A stretch of 64,000 nt of DNA from Deltaproteobacteria bacterium. GTDB lineage: Bacteria; Myxococcota_A; UBA9042; DTJE01. A model generated the notes under the pieces. That model ran no database searches. It saw only the letters and a list, made by a program, of their open reading frames with translations, and was not told where the DNA came from. The DNA lies in contig JAKPOP010000017.1 in the NCBI GenBank assembly GCA_029547805.1, positions 310,001 to 374,000 of the forward strand. Direction: 5' to 3'. This document shows positions 34,316 to 43,759 of the stretch, piece by piece; position 1 is the stretch's first letter, and every line of letters starts with the position of its first letter. The position numbers were made by a program, and so were the translations under genes.

Positions 34316-35490
34316 GGCGTTCCTCCCTGCAGCGGTTCCCACGCCTTCCGGGACATCATCGCCAGCATCAGGGCCTTTCGGAGCCCCAGGTCCCCGATCA
34401 GCACCGCCCCGACGACCCGTCCTTCCTCGTCCAGCCGGACGCACCGATAGCGGTCCCCCTCCCGATGCCGCTCCACCCGGACGGCCGGGCCCTGGAGATC
34501 GCCGACGCTGAACAGGGCCACATCGGTGACCTTCAGCGTCGTGGTGCGCACGGACCCCTGGTAGGGGCTGTCCCCGGTGGCCATCGCCCGGCCCGCCGCC
34601 CGGCCCTGTTCCGTCGCCGCGCTCCAGAACCCGTAGATTCCCGACCGGTGCTCGGCGCAGTCCCCGGCGGCGAAGACTCCCGGGGCCGAGGTCCGCATCC
34701 CGTCGTCCACCCGGATCCCCGAGGCCACGTCCAGGCCGGCGGCCCTCGCCAGGGACGTCTCGCTCCGGACCCCGGCCATCACCGGCACCAGGTCGGCCTC
34801 CAGCGATTCGCCGGACGACAGGACCACGCGACACCCCCCGCTGGCGCCCCCCTCCAGGCTCCCGGCGGTGGTCCCCAGGCGAAAGTCGATGCCCCGGCGG
34901 GCCAGGAGTCCCCGCAGGACCTCCCCACCCTCCGGGTCCACCTGCCGTGGCAGCAACCAGGGTGCCGCTTCGACCACCGTCACCGCGATGCCCGCCTGGG
35001 CCAGGGAGGCGGCCAGTTCCAGCCCCAACAGCCCCCCTCCCAGCACCACGGCCCTCCGACTCCCGGCCAGGCGGTCCCGGATCGCCAGGGCGTCCTTCAT
35101 CCGCCGCAACGTCACCACTTCCGGCCGGTCGATCCCAGGGATCGGCGGCAGGAACGGCCGAGCCCCCGTGGCCAAGAGCAGGGCGTCCCAGGGAGTCCAG
35201 GTCCCCTCCCCGTCCTGCACCCGCCCCTGCCCCGGGTCGATGCCCTCCACCGTCACTCCCAGCCGAAGTTCGATCCCCTGGTCCTTCCACCAGGACGGCA
35301 GGCGCAAGAAGAGGTCCTCGGGCCGGCTCCGACCATCCACGACCTCCCCCAGGCGAATCCGGGCGTAGTAGGGCACCTCCTCGTCGGTCCACACGGCGAT
35401 CCGGGCCTCGGGGTCCGCCTGACGCAGCGCCGCCGCCGCCTCGACCCCGGCGCCTCCCCCACCGACGATCACGAAGTGCCTGCGGTCCAT
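34312..35490 (-). CDS. FAD/NAD(P)-dependent oxidoreductase, probable NADH:rubredoxin reductase
   Basis: Flavoprotein of 392 residues in the pyridine-nucleotide-disulfide oxidoreductase fold without a redox disulfide. FAD-binding GGGGAGVEAA is at 10-19, the second dinucleotide motif AVVLGGGLLGLELA near 146-159, and the FAD pyrophosphate motif GVFAAGDCAEH near 283-293. The C-terminal domain resembles NirB and rubredoxin reductases. GGAGGG precedes the ATG. Nine bases separate it from the rubredoxin gene and it overlaps the rubrerythrin-like gene, so a NADH to rubredoxin to peroxide chain is likely. Acceptor identity is from context. Confidence 0.88.
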   Translation of the reverse strand: MDRRHFVIVGGGGAGVEAAAALRQADPEARIAVWTDEEVPYYARIRLGEVVDGRSRPEDLFLRLPSWWKDQGIELRLGVTVEGIDPGQGRVQDGEGTWTPWDALLLATGARPFLPPIPGIDRPEVVTLRRMKDALAIRDRLAGSRRAVVLGGGLLGLELAASLAQAGIAVTVVEAAPWLLPRQVDPEGGEVLRGLLARRGIDFRLGTTAGSLEGGASGGCRVVLSSGESLEADLVPVMAGVRSETSLARAAGLDVASGIRVDDGMRTSAPGVFAAGDCAEHRSGIYGFWSAATEQGRAAGRAMATGDSPYQGSVRTTTLKVTDVALFSVGDLQGPAVRVERHREGDRYRCVRLDEEGRVVGAVLIGDLGLRKALMLAMMSRKAWEPLQGGTP

Positions 35491-35499
35491 CGACCCTCC

Positions 35500-35667
35500 T
35501 CAGGACTCCTCCTGGGCCTCGAACATCTCCTTCTGGGCGCCACACTCGGGGCACACCCATCCGTCCGGAAGGTCCTCAAAGGCCGTCCCCGCAGGGATCC
35601 TCCCCACCGGATCTCCCGTCGCCGGGTCGTAGACGTAGCCACAGACAAGGCAGACGTGGCGAGTCAT
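35500..35667 (-). CDS. Rubredoxin
   Basis: A 55-residue protein, [19 protein letters not shown]..., with the two CxxCG knuckles CLVCG (6-10) and CPECG (39-43) that bind one iron, and the usual aromatic residues Tyr11, Tyr13 and Trp37. It is a one-electron carrier in the cytoplasm. The ATG is at 35667 and the TGA at 35500-35502. The spacing to the reductase gene is nine bases. The acidic tail (MFEAQEES) is a normal variant. Confidence 0.95.
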   Translation of the reverse strand: MTRHVCLVCGYVYDPATGDPVGRIPAGTAFEDLPDGWVCPECGAQKEMFEAQEES

Positions 35668-35691
35668 GATCCTTCCTCCTCCGATCGGTCC

Positions 35692-36699
35692 CTACAGGAA
35701 ACGCAACAGCCGGATCGCCCTGGGAACGATCCGATACTCCACCTGATCCCTCAAGCCTGCCAGGTCGCCTCCCAGTTGCAGCGGGATGGGCCTGGAGGCC
35801 GTCACCCGGACGTGGGAGGCATGGAAGTCCATCAATCCCTCGGCCTGGAAGTCGCCTCGCCAGACCCGATGCAGGTTCACGAGGGACCAGGCGATGGAGA
35901 CCGCCGAGACCCGCACCTGGAAGCAGTCCAGGTCCTGGTTCGCCCAGGGGAGCAGCCGCATCCCGTACCCGTAGATGGGGATGGTCCCGCAGTTGGCGAT
36001 CACGGCCGGTCCCTCGTAGAGAAGATCGCCGGGGCCGTAGCGCCGCTGGCGGACCCCCTCGGGACCCAGCAGCCAGGCCTCGGGGCCGAGGTTCTCGACC
36101 CGGATTCGAACGCCCCCGCCCAGCAACCCCTCCCGGGCATGCCGGGGCAAGGTCGCGCCGAAGAACGATGCGAAGTAGCCTCCGACGTTCTGGAACAGCG
36201 GCTTCAGCCGCCCCTGGCCGAACCGTTCCTTCACGTGGATGTAGTCGTGGAGGATCTCGGCGTCGATCCCCACCCCCGCGAAGGGCACCAGGACCCCTTC
36301 GGCCTCCACCAGCGAGATGGTCCAGAGGTCCTGGCTCGGGTTGGTCACGTACTTCTTGAGGTCCTGGATCGGGTTGCCCGGGGAGGTCATGAGCGACAGG
36401 GCGTTGCCCGTCCCCAGCGACAGCACCCCGATCACCGGCAGCGCCGGCCGGTTCGGGCGCCGGAGGGATTCCCGCCACAGGGCGTTCACGAGACCCACGA
36501 AGGTCCCGTCGCCGCCGCCTGTGAAGACCGTCGGGTACCCCCGATCCAGGATCACCATGGCAAAGCGATCCGCATCCTCGGGACAGGAGGCGAAGAAGAT
36601 GTCGTCGGGCGGAACCAGTTCCTCGATCCGGGTCACCACCTCGGGCGAGACCCTCCGGGCATTGGCGTTCAGGTAGATGGCAAAGGCCCCCGGATTCAT
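35692..36699 (-). CDS. Diacylglycerol-kinase-family protein
   Basis: A 335-residue member of the DAGK catalytic family (YegS/DgkB/sphingosine kinase fold). It has the nucleotide-binding motif TGGGDGTFVGLVNAL at about 60-74 and the second conserved region LSLGTGNALS near 94-102. The second domain contains FAGVGIDAEILHDY and ends PIPLQLGGDL...YRIVPRAIRLL. It probably phosphorylates a lipid at the membrane; the substrate is unknown. Length is slightly above the usual 300. A G-rich site precedes the ATG. It lies 24 bases upstream of rubredoxin in the same direction. Confidence 0.9.
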   Translation of the reverse strand: MNPGAFAIYLNANARRVSPEVVTRIEELVPPDDIFFASCPEDADRFAMVILDRGYPTVFTGGGDGTFVGLVNALWRESLRRPNRPALPVIGVLSLGTGNALSLMTSPGNPIQDLKKYVTNPSQDLWTISLVEAEGVLVPFAGVGIDAEILHDYIHVKERFGQGRLKPLFQNVGGYFASFFGATLPRHAREGLLGGGVRIRVENLGPEAWLLGPEGVRQRRYGPGDLLYEGPAVIANCGTIPIYGYGMRLLPWANQDLDCFQVRVSAVSIAWSLVNLHRVWRGDFQAEGLMDFHASHVRVTASRPIPLQLGGDLAGLRDQVEYRIVPRAIRLLRFL

Positions 36700-36815
36700 C
36701 CTACCCCCCGGCCCGGGAATCGCTGGATGCGGTCCGAGTGTAGCACGATCCCGGCCCCTGGCATGCCGCTCCCCGGGTCCTCGGCCTCCCGTCTTGCCGG
36801 CAGGCCCCCGGAGCG

Positions 36816-38204
36816 TCACCGGGAGCCCCCCAGGGACCGCCGGAGCAGCCAGATGAACAGCAGGGGACCGCTGGCCAGCAGCACCGTGCGTCCCAGGATC
36901 TGGGGCACCAGGTCGTGGTTGTAGTCCACCGTTGCGATGATGTCCGAGACGGTGCTGACCAGCGTGAAGGCCGCCAGCACGAACCCCCAGGCCGACAGCC
37001 GCTGCTGCTTGCGCTCGTCCTCCAGGCGAATCGCCTCCCCCTGGACCGTGTGGAGCAGTTCCGCCGCCCGCTGGATCCGCTCCTGCCGGTCCGGCATCGC
37101 GGTCACGCGCTCCCACCGTTCCAGCAGGACCCGGGCCGAGATGGACGAGGTCATCGACGAGAAGCGGGTCAGCTCGGTGACGGCCCCGGCCAGGGCCCGC
37201 ATCTCGTTCAGTTCCGCGAGGTTCAGGGTCGCCTTCTCGCGGCTCAGGGACTGCTGCACCGCCTGGCGCATCCGCTTCGCGAAGTGCTTCTCGTAGGACA
37301 TCAACACGCCCAGGCAGAGGTTCGCGACCTCCAGGATCCGGGCAACGGTCGCCACCGGGCCCTCCGGGTCTCCCAGGGACGGGGGCGATCCCGGCGGGCT
37401 CCAGAGCAGGCTCGCGGCCCATCCCAGGAACACCTTGCCGCAGTCGTTCTGGATCGGCACCCAGTCCTGCTCCGTCTCGTAGGATCGCAGCCACTCCAGT
37501 GCCACAGGGGCTCCCGGCGAGTCCTCCGCCAGGATCAGGGTGTGGTGGAAGCCCTGGTCGAAGACGTCGGGCCGCCGATTCCGGTCCCAGGCATCGACCT
37601 CCTCCCGGGTCTCCAGGTGAAAGCGCCGGCTGATCTGCGCCATCCGGTCGTTGACCCCGAAGGTCTCCAGGACGTCGAGGCACAGAGGCCGCAACGCCCG
37701 GGTCAGATCCCGATACCCGGCGTACTCGTACGCCTTGCACAGGACCAGGGCGAGGTCCGCATCCGCTTCCGGGACGCCGTCGATCCAGGCCTGCAGCACG
37801 CCGACCCCGATCCCGAAGACCTTCCACCGGCAGGGGCCAACCTCGACCGCCTCGAACAGCCGCGTCAGGCGGTCCTCCGTCGCCTGGAACGATGCCGACC
37901 ACGGTGCCAGCGCCGGCACCCAGTCCAGCAGCCACCGGAGGCCCTCTCCCCGGCTGAAGACCCGGGCCCCTTCCCTCCAGGTCCGGACCATGCCCGCCTC
38001 GGCCAGGTCCACCGACAGCCCGACCCCCAGCGGCAGGTCCAGTTCCCCCTGGGGGACCTCCTCGACCGGGGGCAACCTGGCCCCCGGCCACCGGGCCAGG
38101 AAACCGGCCGTCCGGGACGCCTCCGTCGCCGAGAGGTGGAAGGCCCGGTCATCCACGCCCAGGGAGACCCCCAGGTCCACCGTGGCCGTCATCAGGATCT
38201 GCAT
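36816..38204 (-). CDS. Membrane protein with C-terminal helix pair (CorA-like topology), unknown
   Basis: The ATG at 38204 follows GAGGGGGAC; the product is 462 residues. The large N-terminal part (1-290) is soluble and mixed alpha/beta. A long helical stretch rich in charge and Gln (residues about 320-415, EKHFAKRMRQAVQQSLSREK) is followed by two hydrophobic helices near 421-437 and 446-456 and an Arg-rich end. This resembles the layout of CorA-type channels, but no GMN loop is present. I do not recognise the family. Upstream lies a divergent protease promoter. Confidence 0.75.
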   Translation of the reverse strand: MQILMTATVDLGVSLGVDDRAFHLSATEASRTAGFLARWPGARLPPVEEVPQGELDLPLGVGLSVDLAEAGMVRTWREGARVFSRGEGLRWLLDWVPALAPWSASFQATEDRLTRLFEAVEVGPCRWKVFGIGVGVLQAWIDGVPEADADLALVLCKAYEYAGYRDLTRALRPLCLDVLETFGVNDRMAQISRRFHLETREEVDAWDRNRRPDVFDQGFHHTLILAEDSPGAPVALEWLRSYETEQDWVPIQNDCGKVFLGWAASLLWSPPGSPPSLGDPEGPVATVARILEVANLCLGVLMSYEKHFAKRMRQAVQQSLSREKATLNLAELNEMRALAGAVTELTRFSSMTSSISARVLLERWERVTAMPDRQERIQRAAELLHTVQGEAIRLEDERKQQRLSAWGFVLAAFTLVSTVSDIIATVDYNHDLVPQILGRTVLLASGPLLFIWLLRRSLGGSR

Positions 38205-38369
38205 GGCGTCCCCCTCGGCCTCCTGGCCTGTCCGATGCCACCCTGGTGTCTCGTGCCTGGCAGGAGACCCGCGAGGCATGCTATCCCGGCGCCGCCCGGG
38301 AAGAAACCCTCCCGGAGAACGGTTTCCTGTCTCGGGAGGGACTCCCGGCGCCCACCGGCCTCCGCCGAT

Positions 38370-38398
38370 GTGTCAAGGTCGTCCGTCTCCCGTATCAT
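38370..38398 (+). promoter_or_regulatory. Promoter GTGTCA-17-TATCAT for the protease gene
   Basis: TATCAT at 38393-38398 has GTGTCA 17 bases upstream and lies 38 bases before the GTG at 38437. The -10 matches 5/6 and the -35 4/6. Confidence 0.42.
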
Positions 38399-38436
38399 CG
38401 GTGGGAGGGACGGCGCCAGATCCCCCTGGAGGACCC

Positions 38437-40257
38437 GTGAGAGTCGTGGCATCGGTCACGCTGGGAATCGGATGCCTGCTGGCCGCCGGCCGCTGGGCCC
38501 CGGCGGCCCCCGGGGTCCCGGACCTGGATTTTCAGGGCCAGGGAATCGGCGACGACACCTCGGACCCCGAGGAGGAGTCCGACGGCTGGGAGGGGATCGA
38601 GTTCGGGCGCAAGGACTTCGCCGAGGTCCGGCGCTTCGCCCGACTCTTCCACATCGACTCGAACTTCGATGATCGCCGGGCCTGGGTCGCCGCGGCCAAC
38701 CAGGTGGTCCGTTCCCTGACACCCCCGGCGGAACTGGTCCCCGAGGCCTGGTGGCGGACCCACCGGAGGCACCCCTTCGTCACCGGGCGCTACCTGGGAA
38801 CCTCCGAGGCCCCCTGGCCCAGGGCCCCCGTCCGGCTGATCCGCCTGCGTCCCGACCGGGAACGCCCCGGGGAATCCTGGAGCCGGAACCAGGTATCGCG
38901 CTACCGGGCGCAACTCCGGAAGCACCAGGAGGGTCTGGACCAGGCCTGGGCCCAGACCCCCTTCCTGGAGGCGGATTTCGAGCGGGTGTTCGCATGGGCC
39001 CTGGGCCGCCCCCCGGAGGAACGGGTCCCCGAGGAGTCTCGGCTCTGGATCGCGGCGGCCCAGGGCTTCCTGTCCGCCCTGGACCCCCACTCCAGCATCG
39101 TCTCGGCGAAGGCCTGGGAGGAGAACTCCCGCCAGACCCGGGACGGGTCCTTCGAAGGGATCGGGGCCGTGCTCTTCCAGCGGGGCGAAGAGGTGCTGGT
39201 TGAGTCCCCGATTGAGGGACAGCCGGCCTTCCAGGCGGGAATCCGGGCCGGGGACGTCGTGGTCGCCGTCGATGGAATGCCCGTGCGGGGGCTGTCCCTG
39301 CGGCAGGTGATCCGGCGGGTCCGGGGGCCCAAAGGGAGCCCGGTGACACTGACGATCCGTCGCCTGGGGGAGCCCCGGGACCTCACCTTCACGATCGTTC
39401 GGGACCACATCGAGGTCCGCAACGTCTCGGCCAGGCTGCTGGAGGCCCACCCGGACGTCGGCTACATCAAGATCGGCGGCTTCGTCGAGGGGACCCGGGA
39501 GGCGGTTCGCCAGGCCGTGGAGGACCTTGTGGCCCGAACCCGGGGCAAGCGCCTCCGGGGTCTGGTGCTGGACCTCCGAAACAACCCCGGAGGGCTGCTC
39601 CAGGAGGCCGTGGACCTGGCCGACGACTTCCTGGAGGACGGCGTGATCGTGACGGTCCGGAATGCCAGCGACCGGGAGGAGACCTACCGGGCGCGGCCCG
39701 GGGCCTGGACCTTTCCGGTCGTGGTGCTGGTCAACGCCGCCAGTGCGTCGGCCTCGGAGATCCTGGCCTCGGCGCTCCAGGAGAACGGCCGGGCGCTGGT
39801 GGTTGGGGAACGAACCTTCGGGAAGGCCTCGGTGCAGACCCTGTTCTCGCCGCTGATGCGGCGGGATTACCACATCAAACTGACGGTGGCCCGCTACTAC
39901 GGCCCCTCGGGGCGCACGCTCCAGGTCCTCGGGGTGGAACCTGACGTGCCAGTGCCGCCGGCCCCGGGAAAGGACTTCCCGGTGGCGTTCCGGGAGGAGG
40001 ACCTCCACGGGCATCTGGCCCCCCTGCCCTCCCGGGGGCCCCTGCCATCCCTCTTCCCGGTGCCGGCGATCCAGGACTGCGAACAGCGCCTGGGCATCGC
40101 CGAGGCGATGGCCCGTCGGGAGGCAAGGTCCCGCAACCGCCCGGACTACCCGATGCTGAAGGCGGCGGACTACCTGGAGTGCCTGGTTGTGACCGGGGTC
40201 CCCGGGTCCCGATCGGCCGCCTCGGAGGTCACGCCGGCGGCTGCCGATGCCCCCTGA
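38437..40257 (+). CDS. S41-family carboxy-terminal processing protease
   Basis: Periplasmic serine protease of the CtpA/Prc type. A GTG start with GGAGG gives 606 residues. A signal peptide of about 24 residues is followed by a helical domain with the family marker GFLSALDPHSS (210-220). A PDZ domain lies at about 235-320 (GIGAVLF...GQPAFQAGIRAGDVVVAVDG). The protease core has LVLDLRNNPGGLLQEAVDLAD, the catalytic Ser in SASASE (436-441) and Lys463 in GERTFGKASVQ. The insert of about 100 residues before the LDPHSS motif is longer than in most CtpA proteins. Confidence 0.93.
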   Translation: MRVVASVTLGIGCLLAAGRWAPAAPGVPDLDFQGQGIGDDTSDPEEESDGWEGIEFGRKDFAEVRRFARLFHIDSNFDDRRAWVAAANQVVRSLTPPAELVPEAWWRTHRRHPFVTGRYLGTSEAPWPRAPVRLIRLRPDRERPGESWSRNQVSRYRAQLRKHQEGLDQAWAQTPFLEADFERVFAWALGRPPEERVPEESRLWIAAAQGFLSALDPHSSIVSAKAWEENSRQTRDGSFEGIGAVLFQRGEEVLVESPIEGQPAFQAGIRAGDVVVAVDGMPVRGLSLRQVIRRVRGPKGSPVTLTIRRLGEPRDLTFTIVRDHIEVRNVSARLLEAHPDVGYIKIGGFVEGTREAVRQAVEDLVARTRGKRLRGLVLDLRNNPGGLLQEAVDLADDFLEDGVIVTVRNASDREETYRARPGAWTFPVVVLVNAASASASEILASALQENGRALVVGERTFGKASVQTLFSPLMRRDYHIKLTVARYYGPSGRTLQVLGVEPDVPVPPAPGKDFPVAFREEDLHGHLAPLPSRGPLPSLFPVPAIQDCEQRLGIAEAMARREARSRNRPDYPMLKAADYLECLVVTGVPGSRSAASEVTPAAADAP

Positions 40258-40266
40258 CCTGCCGGG

Positions 40267-42201
40267 TCAGCGGACCGGGGTCCCCGGGGGCACCGGGGCC
40301 ATGGGGGCCAGCAGCACCGGTCCCTGGTCCCCGGAGGCGGCCAGCACCATGCCTCGGGACTCCCGGCCGAAGACCTTCCGGGGGGCCAGGTTCGCCACCA
40401 CCACCACCTGGCGCCCCACCAGCGACGCGGGATCGTACACCTTGCCGATCCCCGCCACCAGCGGCCTGGGCGCCCCCTCTCCCAGGTCCACCTCCAGGGC
40501 CAGCAGTTTGTCGCTGCCCGGGACCGGCGCCGCCGAGACCACGGTCCCCACCTTCCACTGGATCTTCTGGAAGTCCTCGATGGAGACGAGGGCCGGGCCC
40601 TCGGAAGCAGGGGCCTTCGGGGCCTCCGCCGCAGGGGCCGCCGGCTCCCCCTCGAAGGAGGGAACCTCGTGCCTCGGGAAGGGCGCCCCTTCCAGAGCCA
40701 GAGGAGTCCCGGCCGCCAGGCCGCCCCACCGGAGGTCCTCCAGGCGGCCCTCCGTCGTGTCGGCCCCGATGGCCTTCAAGAGTTCCGTGCACTTGCCAGG
40801 CATGACGGGGCGCAGCAGCGTCAAGGCGATGCGCAGGGCCTCCAGGGCCTGATAGACCAGGGCCCCGGCCCGGGCCGGGTCCTCCTTGACCACCTTGAAG
40901 GGCTCCGTCTCGGCGAGGTAGCGGTTGATGCGCCGCACCAGGTTCATCGCCGCCTCGACGGCCTGCTCCACCCGGAGGGCTTCCACCAGGGACCGGACCA
41001 GGGGCCCGGCGGCCTGGGCCATCTCCCGCAGCGACCGGTCCTGGGACGACACCTCCCGGTCCGCCGGGGGCGGCACCCGGCCCTGGAAGGCCCGCTCGGC
41101 GAACCGGACCAGCCGGTTCACCAGGTTCCCCAGGTCATTGGCCAGGTCAAAGTTGTGGCGCCGGAGGAAGGCCTCCTCGCTGAAGTCGGCGTCCAGGCCC
41201 ACGACCATCTCCCGCATCAGGAAATAGCGCAGGCTGTCCACGCCGTAGCGGTCCTTCAACGAGAGGGGGTCCACCACGTTGCCCAGGGACTTGGACATCT
41301 TGGTGCGATCGACCAGCCACCACCCGTGGGCGATGATGCGCCGGGGCAGCGGAAGGCCCAGGGCCATCAGCATCGTGGTCCAGTACACGCTGTGGGTCGT
41401 CAGGATGTCCTTGCCGATCAGGTGGTGGGCCCCGGACCAGAGGCGGCGGAATCGCTCCTCGTCCCGGTAGAGGCCGATGGCGCTGCAGTAGTTCAGCAGC
41501 GCGTCGAACCAGACGTAGGTGACGAACTCCGGGTCGAAGGGGAGCGGGATTCCCCAGGAGAGCCGGGCCTTCGGGCGGCTGATGCACAGGTCCTTCAAGG
41601 GCTGGGACAGGAAGCCCAGCACCTCGTTGCGCCGGGACTCGGGGGCGATGAAGTCCGGGTTCCGGCGGATGTGGTCGATCAGGGCATCCTGGTAGCGGGA
41701 CATCCGGAAGAAGTAGTTGGCCTCCTGGATGCGGAAGACCTCGCCGCCGGTCTCGGGGCATTTCCCGTCCACCAGTTCCTCGGCGGTGAAGAACTTCTCG
41801 ACCCTGGGGCTGTAGAACCCCTCGTACTCCCCCCGGTAGATCTCCCCGGCGTCCCACAGCCGCTGCAGGGCCTCCTGGACGACCGCCTCGTGGCGCGGCT
41901 CCGTGGTCCGGATGAAGTCGTCGTGGACCACGTGGAGGGTCGGCCAGAGGTTCCGGAAGTGGGCCTGCATCTCGTCGCAGTGGGCCTGGGGCGACAGGCC
42001 CCGCTTCGCCGCCGCCTCCTGGACCTTCTGGCCGTGCTCGTCCACCCCGGTCAGGAAGAAGGTCTCTTCCCCGAAGAGCCGGTGGTAGCGGGCCAGCACG
42101 TCGGCCAGCACCGTGCAGTAGGCATGGCCGATGTGGGGCCGGTCGTTCACGTAGTAGATCGGGGTCGTGATGTAGAACACGCGGTCTTCCGCCACCGTCA
42201 T
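40267..42201 (-). CDS. metG: Methionyl-tRNA synthetase
   Basis: Charges tRNA-Met in the cytoplasm. The 644-residue protein has the class I motifs PHIGHAY near 22-28 and KMSKSLGN near 302-309. It has the helical anticodon-binding domain, and a C-terminal EMAP/Arc1p-like tRNA-binding domain from about 530 to the end (FQKIQWKVGTVVSAAPVPGSDKLL). An Ala/Pro/Glu linker joins them. The knuckle region has only one Cys (LVDGKCPETGGEVF), as in zinc-free MetG2-type enzymes. The ATG at 42201 lies ten bases after the P5C dehydrogenase stop, so they may be cotranscribed. Confidence 0.97.
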   Translation of the reverse strand: MTVAEDRVFYITTPIYYVNDRPHIGHAYCTVLADVLARYHRLFGEETFFLTGVDEHGQKVQEAAAKRGLSPQAHCDEMQAHFRNLWPTLHVVHDDFIRTTEPRHEAVVQEALQRLWDAGEIYRGEYEGFYSPRVEKFFTAEELVDGKCPETGGEVFRIQEANYFFRMSRYQDALIDHIRRNPDFIAPESRRNEVLGFLSQPLKDLCISRPKARLSWGIPLPFDPEFVTYVWFDALLNYCSAIGLYRDEERFRRLWSGAHHLIGKDILTTHSVYWTTMLMALGLPLPRRIIAHGWWLVDRTKMSKSLGNVVDPLSLKDRYGVDSLRYFLMREMVVGLDADFSEEAFLRRHNFDLANDLGNLVNRLVRFAERAFQGRVPPPADREVSSQDRSLREMAQAAGPLVRSLVEALRVEQAVEAAMNLVRRINRYLAETEPFKVVKEDPARAGALVYQALEALRIALTLLRPVMPGKCTELLKAIGADTTEGRLEDLRWGGLAAGTPLALEGAPFPRHEVPSFEGEPAAPAAEAPKAPASEGPALVSIEDFQKIQWKVGTVVSAAPVPGSDKLLALEVDLGEGAPRPLVAGIGKVYDPASLVGRQVVVVANLAPRKVFGRESRGMVLAASGDQGPVLLAPMAPVPPGTPVR

Positions 42202-42211
42202 CCTCCAGGTT

Positions 42212-43759
42212 CTAGAAGCGCTCGGCCACGCTCTTGGCCTGCAGGAACAGCAGCAGGTAGTCGCGGCCACCGGCCTTGCTGTCGGTCCCCGACAGGTTGA
42301 AGCCCCCGAAGGGATGGGCCGAGACCATCGCCCCGGTGCACTTGCGGTTGAAGTAGAGGTTGCCCACGTGGAATTCCCGGCGGGCCCTCTCCAGCCGCTC
42401 CCGGCTGCGGGAATAGACCGCGCCGGTCAGGCCATAGACCGTGCCGTTGGCGATGGCCAGGGCCTCGTCGTAGTCCCGGGCCCGGGTGCAGGCCAGCACC
42501 GGCCCGAAGATCTCCTCCTGGGCGATCCGGGCCTGGGGCGCCACGTCGTCGAAGATCGTCGGCTCCAGGAAGTAGCCCGGGGCATCCAGGCGACCGCCGC
42601 CGGTCCGCAGCCGGCCCTCGGACCGTCCCACCTCCATGTAGGACTGGATCGTCGCCATCGCGGCGTCGGTGATCACCGGCCCCATCCGATGGGCCGGGTC
42701 CTTCGGCGGCCCGACGGTGATCGCCCGGGCCAGATCCACCACTCGGTCCACCAGGGCGTCGTGGACCTGGTCCATCACGATCAGCCGGCTGCATGCGCTG
42801 CACTTCTGCCCCTGGTACCCGAAGGCGCTTGACACCACGCCGACGGCCGCCTCCTCCAGGTCCGCGTCGTCCGCGACGAGGATGGCGTCCTTGCCGCCCA
42901 TTTCGGCGATCACCCGCTTGATCCAGATCTGACCCGGCTGGGCCTTCGCGGCCAGTTCGTTGATGTGGAGCCCCACGGCCATGCTGCCGGTGAAGGCCAC
43001 GATCCGGGTCTTCGGATGGGCGACCAGGGCGTCCCCCATGCTGCCGCCGCTGCCGGGGCAGTAGTTCAGCACCTCGTCGGGCAACCCCGCCTCCCGAAGC
43101 ACCTCGACCAGCAGCCAGGCGATGGCGGGAGTCGGCGAGGCGGGCTTCAGCACGACCGTGTTGCCCGCCACCAGGGCCGCGCTGGTCATGCCGGTGGTGA
43201 TGGCCAGCGGGAAGTTCCAGGGGGGAATCACGACCGTGACCCCGCAGGGGATGTAGTAGAGGTTGTCCTCCTCGCCGGGCATCGTCGTGACCGGCTGCGG
43301 TTCGCCGTAACGCATCGCCTCCCGGGCATAGAACTCCAGGAAGTCGATGGCCTCGGCCGTGTCGGCGTCGGCCTCGACCCAGGGCTTGCCCGCCTCCAGG
43401 ATCATCAGGGCATTGGCCTCGAAGCGCCGTCGCCGCAGGATCGCCGCGGCCCGGAGCAGCACCCGGGCCCGGGCGGCCGGTTCCCAGCGGGACCAGGGCC
43501 CGAAGGCCCGGTGGGCCGCCTCGACGGCCTCGACCGCCAGTTCCGGCGTGGCCTTGGAGACCTGGGCCACCACCTCCGAGGGGTTCGACGGATTGAGCGA
43601 GAGGATCACGTCGCTGGTCGTCTTCTCCTGTCCGCCGATCCGCAGGGGGATCGACCGTCCGAAGGAGGCCTCCACCCGGGCGATGGCCTCCATCTGGGCC
43701 CGGTGCAGGTCCGGCCGAGAGAAGTCGGTCAGGGGCTCGTTCTGGAACGGGGCGATCAT
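42212..43759 (-). CDS. L-glutamate gamma-semialdehyde (1-pyrroline-5-carboxylate) dehydrogenase
   Basis: Oxidises P5C/glutamate semialdehyde to glutamate with NAD in proline and arginine breakdown. The start is the ATG at 43759, six bases after AGGAGG; an ATG two codons upstream directly abuts that site. The 515-residue protein matches the PutA/RocA subfamily of aldehyde dehydrogenases: PPWNFPLAITTGM, NTVVLKPASPTP, FTGSMAVGLHI, catalytic Glu in IAEMGGKDA, catalytic Cys320 in GQKCSACSR, and EEIFGPVL. No proline dehydrogenase is in the window. Confidence 0.92.
   Translation of the reverse strand: MIAPFQNEPLTDFSRPDLHRAQMEAIARVEASFGRSIPLRIGGQEKTTSDVILSLNPSNPSEVVAQVSKATPELAVEAVEAAHRAFGPWSRWEPAARARVLLRAAAILRRRRFEANALMILEAGKPWVEADADTAEAIDFLEFYAREAMRYGEPQPVTTMPGEEDNLYYIPCGVTVVIPPWNFPLAITTGMTSAALVAGNTVVLKPASPTPAIAWLLVEVLREAGLPDEVLNYCPGSGGSMGDALVAHPKTRIVAFTGSMAVGLHINELAAKAQPGQIWIKRVIAEMGGKDAILVADDADLEEAAVGVVSSAFGYQGQKCSACSRLIVMDQVHDALVDRVVDLARAITVGPPKDPAHRMGPVITDAAMATIQSYMEVGRSEGRLRTGGGRLDAPGYFLEPTIFDDVAPQARIAQEEIFGPVLACTRARDYDEALAIANGTVYGLTGAVYSRSRERLERARREFHVGNLYFNRKCTGAMVSAHPFGGFNLSGTDSKAGGRDYLLLFLQAKSVAERF

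Noticed and set aside
32453-35667. Complete bacterial microcompartment locus
   Set aside because: No BMC-H or BMC-T gene, no CoA-acylating aldehyde dehydrogenase and no phosphotransacylase is present. The aldehyde dehydrogenase at 42212 belongs to the P5C group and is about 9 kb away.
42212-43759. Acylating aldehyde dehydrogenase for a microcompartment
   Set aside because: The sequence carries P5C dehydrogenase motifs (GQKCSACSR, IAEMGGKDA) and lacks an encapsulation-type N-terminal peptide.
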